Shown: positions 17,114 to 29,079 of the stretch, piece by piece
Layout of the letters: every line of letters starts with the position of its first letter
Position numbering within the stretch: the stretch's first letter is position 1
Assembly: GCA_963770375.1 (NCBI GenBank)
Contig: CAVYPM010000004.1
Coordinates: 1 to 56,321, forward strand
Origin: DASVBE01 sp963770375
GTDB lineage: Bacteria > Actinomycetota > Actinomycetes > Streptosporangiales > Streptosporangiaceae
Direction: 5' to 3'
Length of the DNA: 56,321 bases
Made by a program: the position numbers and the translations under genes
The notes under the pieces: model-generated
What the model was told of the DNA's origin: nothing
Seen by the model: only the letters and a program-made list of their open reading frames with translations
The model's database searches: none

Positions 17114-17845
17114 CTACCGCAGCGCCATGCCGCCGTCGACGGTGACGACCTGCCCAGTGACGAACCGGGCCCGGACCAGGCCCATCACCGCCTCAGCGAC
17201 GTCGTCAGGGACGGCGCTGCGGCCCAGCGGCGCCCGCGCCCGGACGCGCTCACGGATGGCGTCCCAGCCTGCCGTCCACGGCGTGTCCACCAGGCCCGGC
17301 GCAACCGCGTTCACCCTGATCTCCGGGCCCAGCACGCTGGCCAGCAGCACGGTCAGGTGGTTGAGCCCGGCCTTGGACACCGCGTACGGGATCGAGCTGC
17401 CGGCGGGCCGCAGCCCAGCCACCGAGGTGATGTTGATGACCACGCCGTCGCCCGACTCCCGCAGGGCTGGCACGCAGGCGCGGGTCATGTGCCAGGTGCC
17501 CAGCACGTTCACCCCGAAGATCCGCAGCCATACCTCGTCGGTGGCGGCCTCGAGGTCGGCATGTGGGATGACCTGCGTCGTCCCGGCGTTGTTGACCAGG
17601 ACGTCGATCCGGCCGAACTCGGCCTGGGCCGCGGCGGCCAGCGCCACGCACGCACCGTCGTCGGCGACGTCGGCCTGCACGTATATGGCCCTGGGCAGCG
17701 AGTCAGCGACGGCCTGGCCCGCCGCCGCTGACTTCGATGAGTTGACCACGATCGCGGCGCCCGCCGCAGCCAGCGATCTCGCCACCGCCGCGCCGATCCC
17801 GCTGGCGGAGCCGGTGACGACCGCGACCTTGCCCTGCAGGCTCAT
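17114..17845 (-). CDS. Short-chain dehydrogenase/reductase
   Basis: 243 residues, the usual classical SDR length. TGSASGIG (residues 11-18) binds the dinucleotide, NNAG (residues 85-88) is the structural motif, and the catalytic triad is Ser141, Tyr154 and Lys158. Absence of an acidic residue after strand 2 (VVNSSKS) suggests NADPH. The start codon overlaps the stop of a thiolase remnant (ATGA), a relic of translational coupling. With the thiolase and CoA-transferase this suggests a 3-hydroxyacyl-CoA or alcohol oxidation step. Substrate is not defined. Confidence 0.88.
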   Translation of the reverse strand: MSLQGKVAVVTGSASGIGAAVARSLAAAGAAIVVNSSKSAAAGQAVADSLPRAIYVQADVADDGACVALAAAAQAEFGRIDVLVNNAGTTQVIPHADLEAATDEVWLRIFGVNVLGTWHMTRACVPALRESGDGVVINITSVAGLRPAGSSIPYAVSKAGLNHLTVLLASVLGPEIRVNAVAPGLVDTPWTAGWDAIRERVRARAPLGRSAVPDDVAEAVMGLVRARFVTGQVVTVDGGMALR

Positions 17846-18078
17846 CCGTCTCTCCCGTCGAGGCCGACTGGTTCAGGGCGCTGCCAGCGGATCCGCTCGG
17901 CCACCATGGCCATGCCCTGGCCGCCGCCGACGCACATGGATTCCAGGCCAATTGTCTTGTCCCGGTCCTCCAGTGCATTGAGCAGGGTCGGCATGACCGG
18001 GACCCGGTCATGCCGAGGGGTAGCAAGCGTGATGGCGCCGGCATTGACGTTCAGCTTGTCCCAGCCGACCCCAGCGCC
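17842..18078 (-). pseudogene. Thiolase (acetyl-CoA acetyltransferase) C-terminal remnant
   Basis: Read leftward, this stretch gives DKLNVNAGAITLATP, then LLNALEDRD and the thiolase C-terminal active-site block CVGGGQGMAMV, ending at a TGA overlapping the SDR start. The conserved histidine block GGAIALGHPLG is degraded, and an in-frame stop precedes the fragment at about 18078. About 80 percent of a thiolase (the N-terminal domain and nucleophilic cysteine) is missing. The preserved ATGA overlap shows that a thiolase-SDR-CoA-transferase operon once existed. A rightward gene now starts 180 bases away. Confidence 0.72.
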
Positions 18079-18258
18079 ACTTCACCCGCGCGACCGAGTT
18101 GATCACCGCCATACGAGCCCAGCCGTGGACCTCCGGCGGCCGCCGCCCGCTGTGGTGACCTGGGTGCGTTCGGCACCGCCGGAGCGGCCGTAGTGTTACT
18201 GGCACTGGGGCGGCGGTCTGGCCGCGGCTGCGAGCTGCGACACGGAGGGGAGCAAGCC

Positions 18259-19523
18259 GTGAGCTCAACCGGACGACTACGGAGGTACGTGCGGGCTGCC
18301 GTGCTGATCGTTCCCGCCGTGGCGGTGGCCGCCGGCGCGATGACCCCGGCGGCGGCAGCCCCGGTCGGCCCGGTGACTGCGGTGGCCGTGGGGCAGGCGG
18401 TTACGCCGGCCGACCAGTTCCTCGGGGTGTCCTGCCCGGCGGACCGGTTCTGCCTGGGAGTGGGCTGGTACATCCCCTCGGACGGAGTCAAGCGCCCGCT
18501 GGCCGAAACCTGGGACGGCTCGGCGTGGCACATCACGTTCCCGCTGGTGCCCAGCCCGGCCCCGGCCAGCGTGCTGCAGACGGTGTCCTGTGTGAGCCGG
18601 ACCTCGTGCCTGGCGGTCGGCGACACGACCACCAGCGGCGACCACGGGCTGATCTTCGGGAAGCTGTTCGCGGAGAAATGGGACGGCAGCACCTGGCAGA
18701 TGGTCCCGATCGCCGACCCCGGCCGGGCCACGCTGGCCAAGATGTCCTGCGCCAGCGCGCGCTCCTGCTTCGCGGTGGGCTACCGGACCCCGTGACCGGT
18801 GCTGCTCTACCGGGCCATCTCCGAGCACTGGAACGGCAAGCGGTGGTCCTACGTCCGCCCCCGCCGGCCCCAGCGGCTCAGCCAGCTGCTGGGCGTGTCC
18901 TGCCCGGGCCCGCGGAACTGCTGGGCGGCGGGGTGGACCGGCACCCCGCCATCCGTGTCGGCAGCGGGCGCTGATCGAGCACTGGAACGGCACCCGGTGG
19001 AGCACCCGGCCGCTGCCCGGAACCCCGCGCAACTCGCGAGCTGCGCTCGGTGGCCTGCCCGGCCCGCGCCCGCTGCACCGCGGTCGGCGTGACCGGCTTC
19101 AGCAGGCAGCGGATGCTGGTGGAAGACCTCCGCGCCGGCCGGTGGCACGCCTCGGTGCTCTCCCATAAGGCCGTCAACCCGGGGAACCTCGGGCTGGACG
19201 ACGTCTCGTGCCGCGCCCCGCGGGTGTGCTCGGCGGTCACCCGCTACATCTCGGTGGCGAACGACACGCTGACCTGGGCGATCGCCTCCCGCGGCCGGAC
19301 CGGCGGGTTCCGGTTCCAGCTCCTGCCCGCCACCGCGGCGTTCGATGACCCGCGGGACCTGTCGTGCTCGGCGCACGGCTGCACCCTGGTCGGCGGCAAG
19401 CGCAGCAACGACGGCCGGGGTGACCAGTTCGACATCGGCACCACGCTCGCCTGGCGCGGCACCGGCACCAGCTTCGCACCGCAAACCACCCCGCCGCCGC
19501 CGGCCACGGCAGGCGGCGGCTGA
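18259..19523 (+). pseudogene. Secreted Cys-pair repeat protein, disrupted
   Basis: The start GTG 18259 has GGAGGGG about eight bases upstream, and a clear signal peptide (RRYVRAAVLIVPAVAVAAGA, cut after AAAA). At least seven copies of a repeat with the form S/A-C-x(4-6)-C-x-A-V-G follow (for example VSCPADRFCLGVG, MSCASARSCFAVG, VACPARARCTAVG), each ending near a WDG/WNG tryptophan, suggesting a beta-propeller stabilised by disulfides. An in-frame TGA at 18793-18795 and frame changes near 18963 and 19030 break the frame, yet repeats continue in all three segments to 19523. Either a recent pseudogene or several sequence errors. Function unknown; probably extracellular. Confidence 0.65.
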
Positions 19524-19637
19524 CGGTGGCGTCGAGGGCCGCGGGCCCGGCCGCGGCCGCAAGACAGGCCGAAGGTCCTGCCGATCCGGGCCTGATGCTC
19601 CTAGCCGGGACGGGCGCCTCCGGGTGAACCTGGGACC

Positions 19638-22377
19638 ATGATGACGGGCGCTGGGACCTACGCGCTGCTCACCGACGGCGCCACGGTCGAGATCCGGCCC
19701 GCCGCGGCGGGCGACGCCGACGCGGTCCGCGAGATGCACGCGGGCCTGTCGCCGGAGAACATGTACCTGCGGTTCTTCACCGTCAGCGCGCTGAGCGCGG
19801 AGCGGGAGGCCACGCGGATCTGCCGGGCGCCCGACGGCCAGCATGCGGCCTTGCTGGCCTGGCTGGACGGCGACCTGGTCGGCGTGGCCAGCTACGAGCT
19901 CCAGGGCCAGGCCGAGGGCTTCGCCGAGATCGCGTTCGCCGTGCCGGACCGGATGCACGGCCGGGGCGTCGCCACCCTGCTCCTCGAGCACCTGGTGTCG
20001 CTGGCCCGCAGCCACGGGCTGCGCGGCTTCACCGCCGAGACGCTGTCCGAGAACACCCCCATGCTCCGGGTCTTCGCCGACGCCGGGCTGCCCGCGCGCA
20101 AGCACCTGTCCTACGGGACGGTGGAGCTGACGTTCCCGCTGCCCACGGGTGACGCCGACCCGTCCCTCGACGGTTACCTGGACCGGGTCGCGGACCGGGA
20201 GAGCCGGGCCGGCGTGGCCAGCCTGCGGCCGCTGCTCCAGCCCGGGTCGGTCGCGGTCATCGGGGCCGGGCGGCACCGCGGGTCGGTCGGCCGGGAACTG
20301 CTGCACAACATCGTGGACGGCGGCTACACCGGGCGCATCTACCCGGTCAACCCCCGGGCGCACTCGATGGAGGGCCTGCACTGCGCCGCCTCGGTCGCCG
20401 ACCTGCCCGAGGCGCCCGACCTGGCCGTGATCGCGGTGCCCGCGGCCGCGGTGACCAGGGTCGCGGCCGAATGCGGCCGCCGCGGGATCCGCTCCCTGGT
20501 CGTGGTCACCGCGGGCCTGGGCGGGGCCGGTCCTGACCTGCTGGCCATCTGCCGCCGGTACGGCATGCGCCTGGTCGGCCCCAACTGCTTCGGGCTGGCC
20601 GTGCCCGGACTGGCCCTGGACGCCACGTTCGGCGCCCGGCACCCGCTGCCCGGCCAGGCCGGGCTGGTCGTGCAGTCCGGCGGGATCGGCATCGCGCTGC
20701 TGGAGCAGCTGTCCCGGCTGGGCATCGGCTGCTCGTCGTTCGTGTCGGCCGGCGACAAGTACGACGTGTCCAGCAACGACCTGCTCACCTGGTGGGAGCA
20801 GGACGGCCAGACCAGGCTGGCCCTGCTGTACGTGGAGTCGTTCGGCAACCCGCGCAAGTTCGCCCGCACCGCGCGCCGCGTCGGCCGGAAGATGCCGGTG
20901 CTCACGGTCGTGGGCGGCCGGTCCGCCGCCGGGCAGCGCGCCGCCGCGTCGCACACCGCGGCCGCGGCCACCCCGGTGATCACCCAGGAGGCCCTGTTCG
21001 AGCAGGCGGGGATCATCGCCGCCCGCAGCCTCGGCGAGCTGACCGGCGCCGCCGCGCTGCTGGCGGCCCAGCCGCTGCCGGCCGGCGACCGGGTGGCGAT
21101 CGTGTCCAACGCGGGCGGGGCCGCGGTCCTGGCCGCGGACGCCTGCGGGGACTACGGCCTGCGGGTCGCCGCACTGTCCGCGGCGACCCGGCGCGCCCTG
21201 ACCAGGCTGCTGCCCGCCGGGGCCGCGGTGGCCGGGCCGGTCGACACGACCGCCGGGGTGACCGCCGCCCAGTTCCGCGACTGCCTGCGGGAGGTGGCCG
21301 GGGACCCCGGCGTCGACGCGGTGCTGGCCGTGGCCGTCCCTACCGCCGTGGCTGACCTGCGGCCCGCCGTCACGGCGGCCGCCCTGCCCCTGCCGCTGGC
21401 CGCGGCGTTCCCTGATCAGGCGGAAGGAGTACGGCTGCTGGCTGGCGGCTCGCCCGGACAAGGCGAGCCGGCCGCAGCGGGAACCCCGGGACCGGCCGGG
21501 ACGCCGGCGCACGCCGGGGAGCCGGGACCCGCGCCGGTCCCTGCGTACTCCTTCCCGGAAGACGCCGTGCGGGCGCTGCACCATGCCGTGCGCTACCGCG
21601 CCTGGCGGGACGCGCAGCACGGCCACGTCCCCGAGCTGCCGGGTATCCAGCGGGACGACGCGCGGGCCCTGATCACCGCGTTCCTGGCCGGCTGCCCGGA
21701 GGGCGGCTGGCTGCCCGCGGCGGCCGTGACCGAGCTGCTCGGCTGCTACCAGATCCCCCTGGCGGAATCCCGGCTGGTGCACGACGAGGAGGCCGCCGCC
21801 GCGGCCGCGGCCGAGCTGGGCGGACGGGTGGTCCTCAAGGCCCAGGCGGACGGCCTGGTGCACAAGACCGACGCGGGGGCCGTCAGGCTCGGCCTGCACG
21901 GCACGGCGGAGACCAGGGCGGCCTACCGCGAGCTGGCCGCACGCTTCGGCTCCCGGCTGACCGGGGTCATCGTCCAGCCCATGCTGGACGACGGCGTCGA
22001 GGTCCTCATCGGCACGGTGTCCGAGCCGGTGTTCGGGCCGCTGGTGGTGTTCGGGCTGGGCGGCGTGGCCACTGAGGTGCTCGGCGACCACGCGGCGCGG
22101 CTCACCCCGCTGACTGACGCCGACGCCAGCGCGCTGATCCGCTCGGTGCGGGCCGCGCCGCTGCTGCTCGGGCCACCGCGGGCGCCCGGCGGTCAGCACG
22201 GAGGCGCTGGCCGGCATCCTGCTGCGGGTCTCCCAGCTGGCCGACGACCTGCCCGAGGTCGCCGAGCTCGACCTGAACCCGGTGATCGCCCAGCCCGGCG
22301 GCGCGTGCGCGGTCGACGCCCGGATCCGGGTCACCCCAGCCCAGCCACAGGACCCGTTCCTGCGGCGGCTCCGCTAG
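19638..22377 (+). CDS. GNAT acetyltransferase fused to ADP-forming acyl-CoA synthetase (frameshifted near end)
   Basis: About 912 residues. Residues 10-165 are a GNAT domain (acetyl-CoA loop DRMHGRGVATLLLEHL). Residues about 188-320 are the CoA-binding domain (SVAVIGAGRHRGSVGRELL, YPVNPRA), followed by the succinyl-CoA-ligase-like domain with the phospho-histidine loop region (RAAASHTAAAAT), and an ATP-grasp domain from about 660. A one-base shift near 22176-22190 moves the last 60 residues (LAGILLRVSQLADDLPEVAELDLNPVI) to another frame ending in TAG at 22375. The domain order resembles actinobacterial Pat-type protein acetyltransferases, in which the synthetase-like part is regulatory and often catalytically silent. 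It may acetylate acyl-CoA synthetases such as those nearby. Confidence 0.8.
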
Positions 22378-22391
22378 CACGGGAGGCAACG

Positions 22392-23131
22392 ATGAAGGCC
22401 ATCGCGAGGGCCAGCGGCCTGATCCTGGCGCTCACTGTCCTGGTGCCGGGCGCACTGGCCGGATGCGGCGAGCTCGGCTCCGTCCGGCGCCGGCCGCTCC
22501 GCCGTCACCATCCGGGTCCGCTGCGGCCCCGTCCAGCCCGGCCCCGTCCAGCCCGGCCCCGTCCAGCCCGGCGCCGGCACCGACGGCGACGGTGGTGTCC
22601 TCGACGGTGAGCTACCCGTGGCACTGGCCCAATGACGTGAACCAGCCCGGCCAGGTGCAGCACAGTTATCCGGTTCCGCCGCTGCCCCGGCTGACCGCCA
22701 TCGGGGCCGGCAGCCATCCGGCTCAGCAGGGGGAGCGGGCTTATGACCGGATGTCCTTCACCTTCACAACCGCGTTCCCTGGCTATGAGTTCACCTTCAC
22801 CAAAGCCCTGGTGGCCGATCCCAGCGGCAAGCCCGTGAAACTGGCGGGCAACGGCGTCCTCAAGGTCACGTTCCGGCTGGCCCAGGCGCACACCGCCAGC
22901 GGCCGGTCGTCGATTGCGGTACAGCCGCCGGCCCAGCTCGGCCTGAGCCGGATGGCCAGCTGGGCTCCGGCCGGCGACTTCGAGGGCGTGGTCACCATTG
23001 GCATCGGCGTGACCTGGCCCAGCCCGCAGTCGAACCCGCAGATTCCGGTGCGCGCAACGGAGGTAGAGAAGATCACCGCCCAGGGCCGGCATCTCTACGT
23101 CGTCGCGATCGATATCGACGCGACTGCCTGA
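22392..23131 (+). CDS. Secreted lipoprotein of unknown function (frameshifted)
   Basis: ATG 22392 with GGGAGG upstream opens a lipoprotein signal MKAIARASGLILALTVLVPG with lipobox LAGC. Near 22478-22495 one base is out of register; the protein then continues as a Pro/Ser/Ala linker (three PSSPA units encoded by a 15-bp tandem repeat) and a globular region of about 170 residues starting SYPWHWPNDV and rich in beta strands. That region has the features of a DUF4352-like extracellular immunoglobulin-type domain, but I would not assign it. It begins 14 bp after the acyl-CoA synthetase stop. Expected location: outer face of the membrane. Confidence 0.65.
22531..22575 (+). repeat. 15-bp tandem repeat, three units
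   Basis: GTCCAGCCCGGCCCC occurs twice exactly (22531-22545, 22546-22560) and a third time with one change (22561-22575). It encodes the PSSPA linker of the lipoprotein. Unit number may vary by slippage. Confidence 0.85.
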
Positions 23132-23219
23132 TCGCTGCCCCTGAGCAGGCACGGCGCTCGTCAGCCGGGCCGGCCCGGGATCATGATGGTGGTGTCACAG
23201 CAGCATCAGGGAGGCGTTT

Positions 23220-23801
23220 GTGCAGCACATCCTGGCCCTGTCCCGGTCGGCGGTGGTGATCCGGCACTGGTTCGAGATCGACCTGGAGGATGCCTCCATG
23301 GAGCACGGGGCGCGGGTCGAACTGCGCGAGCTGCCCGCGCAGCCGCGGCGGGGGAGCGAGTCGGCGGCGCAGGTGATCACGGCGGACCGGCCGCTGTGGC
23401 GGGCTGACCTGTTCGACCGGCTGACGGATCAGCCAGGGACCTTCGGCGTCGCGCACTACCACCCGGAGTTTGACGGGAACGAGCCGTGCGACCGGGTGTG
23501 GTCGGCGGAGCTGACCGCCGACCCGTGGCGGTGGCTGCACGAGCAGGTGGCCAGCGCGGGGGCGGCGGGCGGGAAGGCCTGGCCGCTGGAGCCTGAGGAC
23601 GCGGCTGAGCTGGCCGGGATGGCGCCGGCCGTCGTGGAGCTGGCCCGGCAGTTCGCGCCGGTCCGCTGCAGCTCCGCGGCGCAGTGCTTCAGCCTGACCC
23701 GGGACGCCCGGGAATCGGTGCTGCTCATGATGGAGTACCTGCGCCGGCCCGAGCTCCTCGACCGCGAGCGGACAGCCCTCTGGCGGGAGGCCGCGGGCTA
23801 G
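23220..23801 (+). CDS. Hypothetical protein
   Basis: 193 residues starting at GTG 23220, preceded by AGGGAGG. No signal peptide or membrane segment. It contains HYHPEFDGNEPCDRVW, with several His/Asp/Cys residues that could bind metal, and a C-terminal helical part ending LLMMEYLRRPELLDRE. I do not recognise the family. Codon use matches its neighbours, so it is a real gene. It stands alone between the lipoprotein gene and a leftward channel-like gene. Confidence 0.65.
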   Translation: MQHILALSRSAVVIRHWFEIDLEDASMEHGARVELRELPAQPRRGSESAAQVITADRPLWRADLFDRLTDQPGTFGVAHYHPEFDGNEPCDRVWSAELTADPWRWLHEQVASAGAAGGKAWPLEPEDAAELAGMAPAVVELARQFAPVRCSSAAQCFSLTRDARESVLLMMEYLRRPELLDRERTALWREAAG

Positions 23802-23839
23802 CAGGGCACCCCGATCTTCCGCCGGGCTCGGCGGCACGC

Positions 23840-24457
<618 letters not shown>

Positions 24458-24566
24458 CGCGCCCCGCCCTTCTCCGTCAGCTCCTGGACCACCAGTGCTA
24501 TCAGCTCACAGCCGGGCTGCCGCCCGTTTCGTCACCGCGCAGGCCGCGTGCACCGGCGCCGCCTGC

Positions 24567-25752
24567 TCAGCCGCTGAGCGCGGCGATGATCGCGTGCACC
24601 GCGTCCAGCGTCAGCCGCAGCAGCGGCTGGCTGAGCGGATCCGGCCAGTGCGACAGCTTGACCACCACGGTCTGCGACGGCGGGTGGACGAAGATGTTCT
24701 GGCCGTAGATGCCCGACGCGTTGAAGAACGGCTCGCCCGGGTCGCGGATCCACCAGCAGTTCCGGTAGTGCGCGCCGGGCAGGTAACCGGGCAGTTCGTC
24801 GTCGCCGGTGAACGCGTCGGCCCCGTCGGGTGCGCCGCGGATCGTGTCTTCCACCCAGGCCGCGGGGACGATGCCGCCGCCGCCGGTGGCGTACAGCTGG
24901 CCGAACCGGCCCAGGTCCCGCAGGGTGGCGCAGACCCCGCCGTCGGCCATCGGGTTCCCGTGCCCGTCGACGGTGATCTCCGCGTCGGATTCGGCGCCCA
25001 TCGGCTGCCACAGCTCGGTGGTGATGAGCTCATGCAGCCGCCGCCCGGCGGCCCGTTCCAGGACCCAGGCCAGCACGTCGGTGAGGATCGACCGGTAGCG
25101 GAACGGGCCGCCGTGCGGGCCGTCGTTGTGCAGGGTCGCGTAGTAGGCCAGCGCGTCCGGCGGCAGTGTGCCCAGGGGAGGGGGGCCGCCGTCGCGCGGC
25201 CGCCACAGGTAGACCTGCTCGTACCGGCGCACGTCCGCGTCCAGGTCCTCGTAGTCCTCGCTGAACTTCAGTGCCGGCCCGCATGTCCAGCAGGTGCTGG
25301 ACGGTCGCGCCCGCGAACGACATGCCCGCCAGCTCGGGCACGATGCTGCTGGCCTGCGCGGCCGGGTCGAGCAGGCCGCGGCCGGCCAGGACCCCGGCCA
25401 CCGCGGCGGTCACCGACTTGGACACCGACATCAGCAGGTGCGGGGTGCCCGGGGTCATCCCGTTGGCGTAGTGCTCGGCCACGACCTGGCCGCGGTGCAG
25501 GACGAGGAACCCGTCGGTGTGGCTGGCGGCCAGGACGTCCCCGACCGTCCAGTCGCGGTCCTCGCTGCGGAAGGCCAGCCCGGACAGGTCCTGCTCGGCG
25601 CGGGGCAGCGGGGCCGGGTCGCTGGCCGGGGCGATCCGGGCGGTGGGGATGAGCTCGCGGATGTGCTGGAAGGCCCAGGCATTGAACGGCGGGTCCTGCC
25701 AGTTCGCCAGCGTGACCTGCGCCTGGCCCCGGAACGGCGGGGCGCCGGCCAT
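24567..25752 (-). CDS. Serine hydrolase of the beta-lactamase class C/penicillin-binding type (frameshifted)
   Basis: The N-terminal half ends in LLDMRAGT and the C-terminal half continues in another frame from FSEDYEDLDADV; one base is out of register near 25265-25275. Joined, the protein is about 394 residues. The SxxK motif is SVSK (LLMSVSKSVTAAV), and YATLHND and later HPPSQTVVVKLSHW supply regions equivalent to YxN and the third motif, as in the 6-aminohexanoate-dimer hydrolase/esterase group. No signal peptide, so it is probably cytoplasmic, which argues against penicillin binding and for hydrolysis of an amide or ester. Last gene of the amide/ABC-importer operon, 27 bp after the amidase gene. 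Confidence 0.75.
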
Positions 25753-25779
25753 CAGCCCGGTGGTGGCCTGCGTCCGCCA

Positions 25780-27209
25780 TCAGAGGGCCGGCCGGCGGTC
25801 CGGCGTCCCGTACCAGCCGTACCGCTCCTCGTGCGCGGCGGCGATGCGGAACACGGTCACGTCGTCGTAGCTGCGGCCGACGATGGACAGCCCGGTGGGC
25901 ACGCCGTCGCGGGACAGGCCGGACGGGACGCTCATCACCGGGCAGCGGCTGGCGATGTTGAACGGCACCGTCATCAGCACGTCCAGCCAGTCGTCGTACG
26001 TCTGTCCGTTGATCTGCACGGCGGAGCCGTTGTCGTACTCGGCGGGCAGCGCCGGGACCGCGAACGTCGGGCACACCAGCGCGTCGTAGTCATCCAGCAG
26101 CTCGCCCAGCGGCGCGTAGATCTGCGCCTCCAGGGCCAGGCCGGCCACGAAGTCCTCCTTGCGGATCTCCAGGCCTTCCTTGTAGAACCGCTGCGCGTAG
26201 GAGGTCAGGTCCGCCTCGTGCTGCTCGTAGATCTCCTGGATCGAGGGGCCGAAGATCAGGCCGAAGTGGATCCTGGCCGCCCGGGTGATGTCCGCCAGCT
26301 GCCAGGGCAGGGCAACCTCCTCCACCACCGCCCCGGCGTCCCGCAGCCGGTCCGCGGCCGCGCTGGTGCTGGCGGCGACGTCGGCGTCGACCTCGTAGCA
26401 GCCCAGGTCCGCGGACAGGGCGATCCGCAGCCCGGCGACCGGGTCGAGCTGCGCCGGGATCTCCAGCTTCGGCCGCAGCGACGCCACGTCGTGCGGGTGC
26501 GGGCCGGCGATCACGTTCTCCAGCAGCGCGCAGTCCGCCACGGTCCGGGCCAGCGGCCCCTCGTGGCAGTAGTGGTCGAGGTTGAAGATCTCGACTTCCG
26601 GCACCCGGCCGTACGGCGGCTTGAACCCGGTCACCCCGCAGAACGAGGACGGGATCCGGATCGACCCGCCGATGTCAGAACCGGTGGCCAGGGTGGTCGT
26701 GCCGGCCGCCAGCGCCGCCGCCGAGCCGCCGCTGGAGCCGCCCGGCGAGTACGCGGTCTGCCACGGGTTGCGGGTCACGCCCCACAGCTTCGACCAGGTG
26801 ACCGGCGCGCAGCTGAACTCCGGGGTGGTGGTCCTGGCGTGCACGATGCCGCCCGCGTCCAGGATCCGCTGCGCGAACGCGGCGGTGTGATCGGCGACCA
26901 CGTCGCGCAGCGGCAGCGAGCCGAGCGTGTTGAGCTGCCCGGCGATCGGGGCCTCCTCCTTGACCGCGACCGGCAGGCCCTCCAGGGGCCGGGGCGGCGG
27001 CCCGCTGCCAGTACCGCTGCCCGCGTACCGGGCCTCGGCGGCCCGGGCCGCCTCGAGCGCCTCGTCGTAGCGGGTGGCGGCGAACGCGTTGATGACGGGT
27101 TCCACCGCCCCGGCCCGCTCGATCACCGCCGTCATCAGCTCGACCGGGGACAGCTCGCGGGCGCGGAACCGCGCCAGTGCCTCGGTAGCGGTCAGGTAAG
27201 GCAGGTCCG

Positions 27210-27213
<4 letters not shown>
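25780..27213 (-). CDS. Amidase (amidase-signature family)
   Basis: 477 residues. The Ser-cisSer-Lys triad is intact: Lys85 in LPVAVKEEAPI, the cis-serine in SPGGSSGGSAAA (160-161) and nucleophile Ser184 in GSDIGGSIRIP. This is the amidase-signature (GatA/AtzF/6-aminohexanoate-cyclic-dimer-hydrolase) fold that hydrolyses carboxamides. No signal peptide: it acts on imported substrate in the cytosol. The start overlaps the end of the ABC ATPase gene by four bases (ATGA), so it is co-translated with the importer. A second, divergent amidase is at 35196. The exact substrate is unknown; a short peptide-like or aryl amide fits the context. Confidence 0.92.
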
Positions 27214-28047
<834 letters not shown>

Positions 28048-28055
<8 letters not shown>

Positions 28056-29079
28056 CGGTGCCCTCTCTCGCCGGTTCCACGGCCAGCTGCCCGCGCAGCT
28101 CGTGCGCCCGCACGCAGCGGGACAGCCCGCCGTCGAGCTCGGCCACCGGGGGCGCGGCCGCCCGGCAGCCGTCCTGTGCCCAGTCGCACCGGGCGGCGAA
28201 CGCGCATTCGTCCGCCGGGGCCTCGAACGCCGACAGCGGCCGGCCGGGGATCGCGTGCAGCCGGTGCGCGGTCTGGGTGATGTCCGGCCGGGCGGCGGCC
28301 AGCGCGGCCGTGTAGGGGTGCAGCGGGTCGTCGTGCAGCAGCGCGGAGCTGCGGATCTCCACGATCTGCCCGGCGTACATGACCGCGGTCCGGTCGCAGA
28401 TCGCGGCGGCGAGCTCCAGGTCGTGCGTGATGAACAGCATGGCCAGGCCGAACTCCCGGCGCAGCTCGTCCAGGATGGCCATCACCTCGGCCTGGGTGGT
28501 GACGTCCAGCGCGGTGGTCGGCTCGTCGGCGAGCAGCAGCCGCGGCTTGGTCAGCAGCGCGGTGGCGATCATCACCCGCTGGAGCAGCCCGCCGGACAGC
28601 TCGTGCGGGTACTGGTGCAGCCGCCGCTCGCCGTCCTCGATGCCGACCTGGCCGAGCATGTCCACGGCGCGGCTGCGGGCCTCGCGGACCGGGACGGACC
28701 CGGTGGTGCGCAGCGCCTCGGTCATGAAGTCGCCGATCCGCCGCACCGGGTTGATGTGCGCCCGCGGGTCCTGGAAGATCATCGCGACCTCGCTGCGGTA
28801 CCGGCGCAGCGACTGCCCGGACTGGCTGCCGACCGGCCGGCCGTCGAACAGGATCTGGCCGTCGACCTCGGCGCCGCGCGGCAGCAGCCGGTCGATCGCG
28901 CGGGCGGTCATCGACTTGCCCGAGCCCGATTCGCCGACCAGCCCGAGCGCCTCGCCGGGCCGCATGGCGAAGCTGACGTCCCGCAGCACCGGCCGCCGGG
29001 CCCCCTCGACGGTCAGCCGGACGGTCAGGCCCTCGACCTCGAGCAGCATCCCGCCCGGTGCGGGCTCCGGCACGGTCAC
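28048..29079 (-). CDS. ABC transporter ATP-binding protein (DppD/OppD type)
   Basis: 343 residues. Walker A GESGSGKSM (from residue 49), MIFQDPRAHINPVRR, signature LSGGLLQRVMIATAL (Leu-Leu instead of Gln-Arg), Walker B LLLADEPTTALD and LFITHDLELAA. The C-terminal extension with four cysteines (CAFAARCDWAQDGC...RCVRAHEL) is the oligopeptide_HPY domain, known to bind a 4Fe-4S cluster in DppD-like proteins. It overlaps the permease gene upstream by four bases. Confidence 0.93.

Noticed and set aside
15721..17145. A 474-codon rightward frame opposite the CoA-transferase gene
   Set aside because: Antisense shadow with Pro/Arg/Gln-rich composition and no domain.
18849..22334. A 1161-codon leftward open frame opposite the GNAT/acyl-CoA synthetase gene
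   Set aside because: It is an antisense frame of a high-GC gene, low in recognisable motifs and rich in Arg/Gly/Pro, while the rightward frame has clear GNAT, CoA-binding and ATP-grasp motifs.
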